Below are positions 39,054-46,373 of a DNA stretch of 64,000 bases, piece by piece. Position 1 is the stretch's first letter. Every line of letters starts with the position of its first letter. Below the pieces are notes generated by a model. The model saw nothing but the letters and a program-made list of their open reading frames with translations, had not been told where the DNA came from and searched no databases. The translations under genes were made by a program, and so were the position numbers. The DNA is from Comamonadaceae bacterium (GTDB lineage Bacteria > Pseudomonadota > Gammaproteobacteria > Burkholderiales > Burkholderiaceae_C): NCBI GenBank assembly GCA_947373185.1, contig CANBWP010000015.1:1-64000 (forward strand), read 5' to 3'.

Positions 39054-40406
39054 CTAAGAACCCAATGGCAGTCGAACCACAAAACAGGCGCCCCCCCCTG
39101 TGCGATCTTCACAGAAAACCCGACCTTGATGTCTCTCTGCAATCGATTTAACCAAGGCCAAACCCAAGCCGACACTGCCCGCCCGTTCACTGGCACCAGG
39201 CAGACGGAAGAAAGCCTCAAAGATTTTTTCTCGAAACTGCACCGGCACACCTGGGCCTCGATCACAGACTTTCAACTCAATGTTGTCATCCGTCACAGAA
39301 CACCACACATGCACATCATCAGGCCCGTTCACAGCGCCATAGCGGGCAGCGTTTTCTAGCAAGTTACGTATCAAGCGGCGCAGCAACTTAGACACCCCCA
39401 GCGTTTCAAGGCCTTGGACACCGGCTTGAACGTCCAGCACCGCCCCCACCCGAGCGCACTCTTCGGCGCACAATCCCATGACATCCACCATTTCAATGGT
39501 GCCCATGTCTGCTTCTTGGGCATCCAATCGACTGGCCAACAAAATCTCATCGATCAACTGGTCCAGCTCAGCAATGTTGCGCGCAATTTCCTGTTTGGCG
39601 CTTTGCGGGTTGGCATCTCCCATCAACTCAAGGCCCATGCGAATGCGCGTCAACGGTGACCGGAGCTCGTGAGAGGCATTGGCGAGCAATGATTTTTGTG
39701 AAGCCAACAGCATTTGCTGTGAATTCATCAAATGCTGAACACGCTCTGCGGCGGCATTGAACCTTCTTGACAAATCAGCCACTTCGTCTTGACCGAACTC
39801 GACCACGCGCACCGCCAAGTCCCCTTCCCCCCATCGCTGAACGCCTTGCTGCAAAGCCTCTAAACGCTGGGTGAGCCTGCGCACAATGGGAAAGACGCCG
39901 ATGGCCACCGCCAAACCCACCAACAACAACATCCAGACAAAACCATAAGGCGGCCGCGCCCACCAAGGCGACAGATCACGTGCGGGGCCTCGAGGCCCTT
40001 CAAAGGGGCCGCGGGCTGCCATGCCCAAAGGACCCATGCCTGGGCCTGCGTCTGGTCTCGGCAGCATCTCCGGGCCTTGACCCCCAACGGGTGGCCGTCT
40101 TGGCAAGAGCAAATGGAGCTGTTGGCCATCGGGCAAAGTCACTTCAAACGCCACGCCCACACCGCGCTGCAATTGTCCGGGCACTGTGCCAATCAAGTCA
40201 CCCTGTACATTGCGAATCTGCATTTCGCGCAGGCCTTGTGGCCCGTTGTGCACCACATGCTCAACCGACAAACTCCAGGCCCAGCCCACCAGCAACATGA
40301 GCACGGCCACGCCGGCCACCACAGCCAGCCAAATGCGCAAGTACAAATGTTTGGCGACAGGACGCAAGCAGCTGAAACTCAAGAAGTCAGACATCAAGCG
40401 TTTCAC
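39054..40406 (-). CDS. HAMP-domain sensor histidine kinase (CpxA/RstB-like)
   Basis: The 450-residue protein has TM1 at about residues 23-45, a Pro/Gly/Arg-rich periplasmic region (46-152), TM2 at about 155-175, a HAMP linker, and the kinase core with His246 in SHELRSPLTRIR. ATP-lid motifs are an N box (NLLENAARYG), KVCDRGPGVP and VGLGLALVKSIAERH. The length is near that of E. coli CpxA (457). Its start overlaps the response-regulator stop by 4 bases (ATGA), so the two are translationally coupled. The signal is unknown; envelope stress is an inference. Confidence 0.88.
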   Translation of the reverse strand: MKRLMSDFLSFSCLRPVAKHLYLRIWLAVVAGVAVLMLLVGWAWSLSVEHVVHNGPQGLREMQIRNVQGDLIGTVPGQLQRGVGVAFEVTLPDGQQLHLLLPRRPPVGGQGPEMLPRPDAGPGMGPLGMAARGPFEGPRGPARDLSPWWARPPYGFVWMLLLVGLAVAIGVFPIVRRLTQRLEALQQGVQRWGEGDLAVRVVEFGQDEVADLSRRFNAAAERVQHLMNSQQMLLASQKSLLANASHELRSPLTRIRMGLELMGDANPQSAKQEIARNIAELDQLIDEILLASRLDAQEADMGTIEMVDVMGLCAEECARVGAVLDVQAGVQGLETLGVSKLLRRLIRNLLENAARYGAVNGPDDVHVWCSVTDDNIELKVCDRGPGVPVQFREKIFEAFFRLPGASERAGSVGLGLALVKSIAERHQGRVFCEDRTGGGACFVVRLPLGS

Positions 40407-41107
40407 TTTTGTAGTTTGGCAAATACGTAACCCACACCGCGCACCGTCAATATTCGCTCGGGAACTTTGTGATCATCTTCTATGGCCATTCGAATCCGGC
40501 CCATGTGCACGTCGATTGATCGGTCAAAGGCTTCCAACTCTCGGCCGCGCACTGCTTCCATGATTTGATCGCGCGTCAACACACGCCCTGCGCGCTCCGC
40601 CATGGCCACCAACAAATCAAATTGGTACGACGTTAAATCGCACAGCTTGCCGCTGACAGAGACAGTGCGTGCATCGCGGTCAATCTCAAGGCTGCCAAAT
40701 TGCATGCGTTGTGCATTGCGCTGAAGGCCATCCGTCTTGCGGCGCAAGATGGCCTTGATGCGCGCCAATAACTCTCTAGGCTCAAAGGGTTTGGGCAAAT
40801 AATCATCGGCTCCCAACTCCAGCCCAATGATGCGGTCCATGGGGTCACCTTTGGCGGTCAACATCAACACAGGGGTGTGCGCCTGAACGCCGGGCAGCGC
40901 TCGAATTTTTTGACAGACTTGCAGGCCATCCATGTCCGGCAGCATCACGTCCAAAATGACAAAGTCCACCGTGTGTTGCTGCAAATGCGCAAGGCCTGCT
41001 GCAGCATCACCTGCATGTGAAAAACCAAAACCCGATTGACGCAAATACTCGCCCACCATCATGGCCAGGCGATCATCGTCTTCAATCATCAAAAGATGTG
41101 CACTCAT
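40403..41107 (-). CDS. OmpR/PhoB-family response regulator (CpxR/RstA-like)
   Basis: A 234-residue regulator with a receiver domain (Glu9-Asp10-Asp11 acidic pocket, phospho-acceptor Asp53 in VILDVMLPD, Lys in YLPKPF) and a winged-helix DNA-binding domain (DLTSYQFDLLVAMAERAGRV, DVHMGRIRMAIEDD). A perfect CpxR-type box lies about 85-100 bases upstream of its start, which suggests autoregulation and a Cpx-like identity. It is cotranscribed with the kinase gene. Confidence 0.9.
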   Translation of the reverse strand: MSAHLLMIEDDDRLAMMVGEYLRQSGFGFSHAGDAAAGLAHLQQHTVDFVILDVMLPDMDGLQVCQKIRALPGVQAHTPVLMLTAKGDPMDRIIGLELGADDYLPKPFEPRELLARIKAILRRKTDGLQRNAQRMQFGSLEIDRDARTVSVSGKLCDLTSYQFDLLVAMAERAGRVLTRDQIMEAVRGRELEAFDRSIDVHMGRIRMAIEDDHKVPERILTVRGVGYVFAKLQK

Positions 41108-41191
41108 ACTGTTAGATCAAATTCAGTGTGTCGCAAAGTCACATGATGCGCTTGAACTGACGGCCTGACTCGCCCGCAGGTTAAAGCACGC

Positions 41192-41206
41192 GTAAAGTTT
41201 GGTAAA
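41192..41206. promoter_or_regulatory. CpxR-like box upstream of the two-component operon
   Basis: GTAAA-N5-GTAAA, the E. coli CpxR consensus, occurs exactly at 41192-41206, directly after the ampG stop. A further TTAAAG half-like element lies just before it (41181-41186), with similar spacing. It is placed to act on the response-regulator promoter. Confidence 0.5.
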
Positions 41207-42547
41207 TCAGTCTGCGGGCTGCTGAAAATACCAAGCCAAAGCCACCAGCAACAAGACGGGCAAACCCAACAAAGCCGTTGCATTGAAGAAGCTGGCGTAA
41301 CCGTGTGCATTGACAAAGTCACCCGAAAATCCAGCAATGAACTTTGGCAGCAGCAACATCATGGAGCTCAGCAGCGCATATTGGGTGGCCGAGTATTTCA
41401 CATTGGTCAGGGCTGACAAATAAGCAATGAACGCCGCCGAGGCAATGCCGCTGGCCAAATTGTCAGCGGACACCACAGCGATCAAGGCATTCACATCGTG
41501 GCCATGGCCACTCAGCCAAGCGAACAGCACATTGCTCAGTGCACTGAGTAAGGCACCCAACATCAAAATTCGCATCACGCCCCAACGCATCGCCATCACG
41601 CCACCGATGAAGGCCCCCAGCAAGGTCATGAGCACCCCATAGACCTTGGTGACCGTGGCCACTTCAGCCTTGGTGTAACCCATGTCGACATAAAACGGAT
41701 TGGCCATGATGCCCATCACCACATCACTGATGCGGTACACCGCAATCAAACTCAAAATCAGGACCGCTTGCCATTGATAGCGGCGCAGAAAATCTGCAAA
41801 CGGGTCCACCAAGGCGCCTTGCAACCACTCCCGCAGATTGCGAGCTGGCGGCAGCGCGGCCGGTTGTGGCTCTTTTGACAACAACACGGTGGCCCAGCCC
41901 ACCATCATGCTGGCCGCCATCACCAGATAAGCGGCCTGCCAGGCTGCGTGTACATAGCCCGTGACCGTATTACCTTGAACCCAAGCCGCCACCCACAACA
42001 CACCTGCGCCGGCCCAAATCATGGCCAAGCGATAACCAGTTTGGTAACTGGCGGCCAGTGCCGCTTGCTGTGTAGGCTCTGCCGATTCAATGCGAAAAGC
42101 ATCTAGCGCAATGTCTTGCGTGGCTGAGCCCAATGCCACCATCAGGGCACACCAGACCACCGGGCCCAAAGTTTGACTGGGGTCGCTCAGGGCCATGCCC
42201 ACCAAACCGAGCATCACCACACTTTGGGCCAACAACAACCAGCTTCTGCGACGGCCCAGCAGAAGGGTCAAAAATGGAATGGGCAAGCGATCGACCAAAG
42301 GCGCCCAAACCCACTTGAAACCGTAGGCCAGGCCGACCCAACTCAAATAACCAATGGTGCTGCGGTCGATGCCTGCTTCGCGCAAGCGAAAACTCAAGGT
42401 GCCCAAGACCAGCAACAAAGGCAGGCCTGCGGCAAAGCCTAAAAAAAGCATGCGCAAACTGGCGGGCTGCAAATAGATGCGCCATGAAGCCAACCAAGAC
42501 AAAGGTGCGGCAGGCGTGGCTGTAAGGGTTGAGGGCTTTTCTTGCAT
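41207..42547 (-). CDS. ampG: AmpG-family muropeptide MFS transporter
   Basis: AmpG imports anhydro-muropeptides from the periplasm for cell-wall recycling. The 446-residue protein has about 12-14 hydrophobic segments and family motifs YLQPASLRMLFLGFAAGLPL, DRSTIGYLSWVGLAYGFKWV and ATQDIALDAFRIE. The ATG at 42547 is preferred; an in-frame GTG exists at 42592. It lies upstream of the two-component operon, with 99 bases between. Confidence 0.9.
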   Translation of the reverse strand: MQEKPSTLTATPAAPLSWLASWRIYLQPASLRMLFLGFAAGLPLLLVLGTLSFRLREAGIDRSTIGYLSWVGLAYGFKWVWAPLVDRLPIPFLTLLLGRRRSWLLLAQSVVMLGLVGMALSDPSQTLGPVVWCALMVALGSATQDIALDAFRIESAEPTQQAALAASYQTGYRLAMIWAGAGVLWVAAWVQGNTVTGYVHAAWQAAYLVMAASMMVGWATVLLSKEPQPAALPPARNLREWLQGALVDPFADFLRRYQWQAVLILSLIAVYRISDVVMGIMANPFYVDMGYTKAEVATVTKVYGVLMTLLGAFIGGVMAMRWGVMRILMLGALLSALSNVLFAWLSGHGHDVNALIAVVSADNLASGIASAAFIAYLSALTNVKYSATQYALLSSMMLLLPKFIAGFSGDFVNAHGYASFFNATALLGLPVLLLVALAWYFQQPAD

Positions 42548-42615
42548 GACGCCATTATCCAAGCCTGCAAGGGTTTTCCAAAGCAGCCTCACTTGAATTC
42601 TTGCTGGGCGGCACT

Positions 42616-43536
42616 ATGATTCAAGCCATGTGCTGGCTTTGCTTTTCATCCGATCCCTCTTCTTCAACACCCCTGTCTTCTCAGGCTGAAGGACTGTCCC
42701 GGCGCACATTGTTAAATCACGCGCGATGGGGTGCAGGTTGGGGCTTCAGTGCCTTGGTAGGACTGCCTGCGCTGGCGCAAGTCGATGTGGGCCAAGCTTC
42801 TAGCATGCGCAAGCTCATTCCAGCAGAAGCCCTTGAGAACTCAGCCAGACTGCAATACCGGCAAACCTTGGGCGAGGCCAACAGCAAAGGCGCCCTGGCG
42901 CCAGACGACTATCCGCAACTGCAGCGCTTGCGCGCCATCGCCAACAGACTGATTCCCCACACCACGCAGTGGAATCCCGATGCGCGCAAATGGAAATGGG
43001 AAGTCAACCTGATTGGCAGCAACCAGCTCAACGCCTGGTGCATGCCCGGCGGCAAGATTGCGTTTTACACAGGCATTCTGGACCAGCTCAAATTGACCGA
43101 CGATGAGGTGGCCATGATCATGGGCCACGAAATGGCGCACGCGCTGCGTGAACATGCACGCGAGAAAATGGCCAAGTCCAAGGCCACAGGTTTGGGACTG
43201 TCAGTGGCATCGCAGCTACTGGGCTTGGGCCAACTGGGCGATGTGGCCGCCAACATGGGCACCCAATTGCTCACGCTCAAGTTCAGCCGTGACGATGAAA
43301 CAGAAGCCGATTTGGTCGGTTTAGAAATTGCGGCACGTGGCGGCTTCAGGCCCGAAGCCAGCGTGCAACTTTGGAAAAAAATGTTGAGTGCCACAGGCGG
43401 CAAAGGGCAGCCCAGTTTTTTGTCGACCCACCCAAGCGGCAACAACCGCATTCACGAACTCGAAGCCAATTTGCCGAAGGTGGCGCACCTCTATGAGCAA
43501 GCGCTGCAATCTGGCGCGCACTCTAGCACCAACTGA
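42616..43536 (+). CDS. M48-family metallopeptidase with Tat-like signal
   Basis: The protein (306 residues from ATG at 42616) has an N-terminal twin-arginine-like motif (LSRRTLLNH) followed by a hydrophobic stretch ending ALAQ, so it is likely exported. The zinc site HEMAH lies near residues 171-175 and the third ligand Glu in ETEADLVGLEIAARGGF. TM helices are otherwise absent, which points to a periplasmic BepA/YcaL/LoiP-type quality-control peptidase. Starts at 42601 (TTG) or 42628 are also possible. Confidence 0.87.
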   Translation: MIQAMCWLCFSSDPSSSTPLSSQAEGLSRRTLLNHARWGAGWGFSALVGLPALAQVDVGQASSMRKLIPAEALENSARLQYRQTLGEANSKGALAPDDYPQLQRLRAIANRLIPHTTQWNPDARKWKWEVNLIGSNQLNAWCMPGGKIAFYTGILDQLKLTDDEVAMIMGHEMAHALREHAREKMAKSKATGLGLSVASQLLGLGQLGDVAANMGTQLLTLKFSRDDETEADLVGLEIAARGGFRPEASVQLWKKMLSATGGKGQPSFLSTHPSGNNRIHELEANLPKVAHLYEQALQSGAHSSTN

Positions 43537-43539
43537 CAT

Positions 43540-44178
43540 TCAGGTCCCTCCCACATACGGGTTGCTGCGGCGCTCTTGGCCAAAGGTGCTTTCTGGGCCA
43601 TGGCCTGGAATGAACACCGTCTCATCGCCCATGGGCCACAGACGCTGCGTGATACTGGCAATCAAGGTGTCGTGATCGCCTTGCGGAAAATCGGTTCGGC
43701 CAATGCTGCCCGCAAACAACACATCGCCGACAAATGCGCGCTTGATCTCAGGTGAATAAAAGACCACATGCCCAGGCGTGTGGCCGGGGCAATGTCGAAC
43801 CTTCAAGGTGTGCGAACCCAATAGAACCGTGTCGCCATCTTGCAGCCAACGTGTGGGCGTGAACACTTCAGCATCAGGGAACTGAAACATGCGGCCTTGG
43901 TCTGACAAACGGTCAATCCAAAACTGATCGCCCGGATGCGGCCCCACGATGGGCAAGTTCAAATTGCGCGCCAGCACGGCGGTGCCGCCGGCGTGGTCAA
44001 TGTGGGCATGCGTCAGCCAAATTTGCTCTAACTTGAGTTGATGCTTGGCCACTTCGGCCAAGATCAAATCCAAGTCGCCGCCTGGATCAATCACAGCCGC
44101 TTGACGTGTTTGGTCATCCCAAATCAGGGAGCAGTTTTGCTGGAAAGGCGTGACAGGGATGGTTTGGTACTCAAGCAT
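43540..44178 (-). CDS. Metallo-beta-lactamase-fold hydrolase (glyoxalase II-like)
   Basis: A 212-residue soluble protein with the metal-binding THAHIDHAGG motif, HCPGHTPGHVVFY and the late FIPGHGPESTFGQER His. It resembles YcbL-type type II glyoxalases, which hydrolyse thioesters such as S-lactoylglutathione, but substrate is not proven. It is convergent with the M48 gene (3-base gap) and divergent from the secretion locus. Confidence 0.88.
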   Translation of the reverse strand: MLEYQTIPVTPFQQNCSLIWDDQTRQAAVIDPGGDLDLILAEVAKHQLKLEQIWLTHAHIDHAGGTAVLARNLNLPIVGPHPGDQFWIDRLSDQGRMFQFPDAEVFTPTRWLQDGDTVLLGSHTLKVRHCPGHTPGHVVFYSPEIKRAFVGDVLFAGSIGRTDFPQGDHDTLIASITQRLWPMGDETVFIPGHGPESTFGQERRSNPYVGGT

Positions 44179-44251
44179 GGTGCGGTTTCAATGTGTTTCA
44201 CTTGCAAGGCAATGTAACAAGGTTTGTCCTAGAAACACGTATTGTGAAGTC

Positions 44252-45577
44252 ATGTTCATTGATCGCGCTATGACGACGCCACTTTTTCGCCCAGAAGTGA
44301 CCCAAGCCAAGCAAGCCTCTTGGTTGGGTGGCATTCATCTGGCCCACAATCCGCGCTATACCGTGGTGGCCAGCGTTGCACTTTTATTGGCCTGCGCTTT
44401 GTTGGCCTTCGGTGCTTGGGGCAAAGTAGCTCGCAAAGTTCGTGTGCCCGGCATTCTCATGCCGCAAATGGGCACCCTCGAGTTAAGTACGGCGCAATCG
44501 GGTGTTTTGCGAGAGCAACGTGTTCAAGAAGGTGATTGGGTAGAACAAGGCCAAGTCTTGTTTGTCGTCAACACAGACAAAAATACCGCCGAAGGCAGCA
44601 CTGCAGCCTTGTTGGCGTCTCATTTGGCACAAAGGCGCAGCACGCTTTTGGCTGAACGCAGTTCGCGCATCGCGCAGCATCAGCAAAGGGAAATGCACTT
44701 CCTCGAACGCATCCGGTCCTTAACACTTGAAACCACACAGGCACAACAAGAACAAGCCTTGGTTCATCGCCGCGTTGAGCTGGCGGAAAAAACATGGCAA
44801 CGTTTTTCACAAATTGCACGCGAGGGTTATGTCTCCGATATTCAGGCCCAAAACAAACAAGAAGAACTCATCGACCTGCAATCACGGTTAGAAAGTTCAC
44901 AACGCAGCGGCGTCATATTGACGCGCGAACAGGGCGCTGCGCAAGCGGAGTTGCACAACCTTCAAAAGCAATTGGCCATTGATTTGCTGCAACTCGACCG
45001 ATCGTTGGCCAGTCTCGATCAAGAAATATCAGAGAACCAATCTCGCAAAACCAGCAGCGTGATCGCACCTCAAGCAGGCCAAGTGAGCACCCTGCATTTG
45101 CCGCTCGGGGCGACCGTGCAAGCAGGTCAAACCATTGCCAGCTTGTTGCCCTACACTGACCGCACACCACAAGCGCACCCAGCCGAACCAAGGCTCATGG
45201 CTGCGCTTTTTGCGCCAACGAGGACCGCAGGCTTCATCCAGCCCGGGCAAGAGGTTTGGCTTCGACTGGCGGCTTACCCCTATCAAAAATTTGGGCTGGC
45301 CAAAGGTCAAGTGGTCAAAGTGAGTGGCACCCCCATTGCGCCGCAAGACTTACCACATGGGCAGGGCACAGCACTGCTGGCTTCAACGCAAAGCAACGAA
45401 CCACTCTTCAGAATTCAAGTGGCCCTGGCATCGCAACAGGTGATGGCATTTGGCCAAGCCCATGTGTTGCGCCCTGGCATGACGCTTGACGCTGACGTCA
45501 TCCAAGATGTCCGGGGGATCTGGGAATGGATTTTTGAGCCGCTATTGGCCATCCACGCACGACAGGCCACATCATGA
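44252..45577 (+). CDS. HlyD/CvaA-type membrane fusion protein of a peptide exporter
   Basis: A periplasmic adaptor that would link the C39 ABC exporter to an outer-membrane channel of the TolC type. From ATG 44252 it is 441 residues: a short cytoplasmic N-terminus (TTPLFRPEVTQAKQASWLGG), one TM helix (TVVASVALLLACALLAFGAW), a biotinyl-lipoyl half (GVLREQRVQEGDWVEQGQVL), a long coiled coil (about residues 105-265) and the second lipoyl half plus barrel (GQVSTLHLPLGATVQAGQTI). Both the 'LFR...SW.G' start and the RGIWEWIFEPLLA end recall CvaA of the microcin V system. It overlaps the next gene by 4 bases (ATGA). MTTP at 44270 is an alternative start. Confidence 0.88.
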   Translation: MFIDRAMTTPLFRPEVTQAKQASWLGGIHLAHNPRYTVVASVALLLACALLAFGAWGKVARKVRVPGILMPQMGTLELSTAQSGVLREQRVQEGDWVEQGQVLFVVNTDKNTAEGSTAALLASHLAQRRSTLLAERSSRIAQHQQREMHFLERIRSLTLETTQAQQEQALVHRRVELAEKTWQRFSQIAREGYVSDIQAQNKQEELIDLQSRLESSQRSGVILTREQGAAQAELHNLQKQLAIDLLQLDRSLASLDQEISENQSRKTSSVIAPQAGQVSTLHLPLGATVQAGQTIASLLPYTDRTPQAHPAEPRLMAALFAPTRTAGFIQPGQEVWLRLAAYPYQKFGLAKGQVVKVSGTPIAPQDLPHGQGTALLASTQSNEPLFRIQVALASQQVMAFGQAHVLRPGMTLDADVIQDVRGIWEWIFEPLLAIHARQATS

Positions 45578-46101
45578 AATTCATTCAAAAAATCAGAGCT
45601 TCGCAATGCAATCGGCATGGCTTCATCGATGCCTTGGTCGGCGTCATTGTGTTCCAAACGCTCAACGTCACGCTGATCATCCTCTTAGGCAATCTCGACA
45701 AAGCGCCTGTCGACGAGATGCCAATTTCCGAAGGCAAGTTGCTGTTTTATATGCTGCTCATGGCACCCCTGTTTGAAAATTTATTAATGATTGGTGCGGC
45801 AGCCATCCATGAAAAATTATTCAATCGAAAATTTTTATTTGTGGTGACACCGGTCTTGATGACCGCCCTCCACTTCACAACAACACAGGAACTTCCATTC
45901 CCCACCGCCATCCGAGTCATCGAACTCTTTGGATTTTTTTATGTTTATTTGAAGCAATACGATTTGCACAAGTTGGAAATAGGCAAATCCAGGGCTTTGA
46001 TTTTGAGCAGCATTCTCCACTTTGCATGCAATGCCACCGTCATTTTGGTCTTGTACATATTTGATTTTTTAATCGACGCTGAAACGATTTTTTCAGCATA
46101 A
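45574..46101 (+). CDS. CPBP-like small membrane protein, candidate immunity protein
   Basis: A 175-residue protein with about four to five membrane helices. APLFENLLMIG aligns with the first CPBP motif (APxxEExxFRG), but the second Glu is Asn and the Arg is missing. A His in LMTALHF could serve as motif 2, and SILHFACNATVIL keeps the HxxxN motif. CPBP proteins in bacteriocin loci (for example PlnI) confer self-immunity, so an immunity role is inferred, probably without proteolysis. A hand count over 45721-46080 gives about 41% GC, well below the neighbours. It is translationally coupled to the fusion-protein gene. Confidence 0.6.
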   Translation: MKFIQKIRASQCNRHGFIDALVGVIVFQTLNVTLIILLGNLDKAPVDEMPISEGKLLFYMLLMAPLFENLLMIGAAAIHEKLFNRKFLFVVTPVLMTALHFTTTQELPFPTAIRVIELFGFFYVYLKQYDLHKLEIGKSRALILSSILHFACNATVILVLYIFDFLIDAETIFSA

Positions 46102-46114
46102 CCAGGAGCGTGAA

Positions 46115-46321
46115 ATGAGAAGTTTAAATATCGAAGAATTGCCCGAAGTTCAAGGCGGTGGCCTTGCCCTCAAGTGGGCGGAGAGGCTGGGAACCGCTAT
46201 CGCCAATAGTTTAGCGGTGATCGACGCAGCCTCGCGCATTGACACCGTGGCCTTGATCAACGATTCCACCGTCAACCACGACAACACCAACCCCATGGGT
46301 GACCACACCCAGGAAAATTAA
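46115..46321 (+). CDS. Double-glycine-leader peptide (microcin/bacteriocin-like precursor)
   Basis: A 68-residue precursor. Its N-terminus MRSLNIEELPEVQGG fits the leader pattern MRxLxxxELxxVxGG of class II microcins such as microcin V. Cleavage after Gly15 would leave a 53-residue core, with a hydrophobic helix-prone N-terminal half (GLALKWAERLGTAIANSL) and a polar Asn/Asp/His-rich tail ending TQEN. There is no Cys, so no disulfide or lanthionine is expected. A good AGGAG site lies upstream. The C39 exporter gene downstream carries the matching leader protease. Activity is not known. Confidence 0.78.
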   Translation: MRSLNIEELPEVQGGGLALKWAERLGTAIANSLAVIDAASRIDTVALINDSTVNHDNTNPMGDHTQEN

Positions 46322-46338
46322 GGCGACGCCATACAGCC

Positions 46339-46373
46339 GCCTACACACCTCGAATGTGTAGGCTGTTTGTTTT
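46339..46373 (+). terminator. Intrinsic terminator between peptide and exporter genes
   Basis: GCCTACACA (46339-46347) pairs perfectly with TGTGTAGGC (46355-46363) over a 7-base loop and is followed by TGTTTGTTTT. Partial read-through would make the peptide message far more abundant than the exporter message. The apparent ATG of the exporter frame (46354) lies in this hairpin. Confidence 0.75.

Noticed and set aside
44179-44251. Promoter of the microcin-like locus
   Set aside because: The 73-base gap must hold it, but I found no -35/-10 pair with convincing match and spacing.
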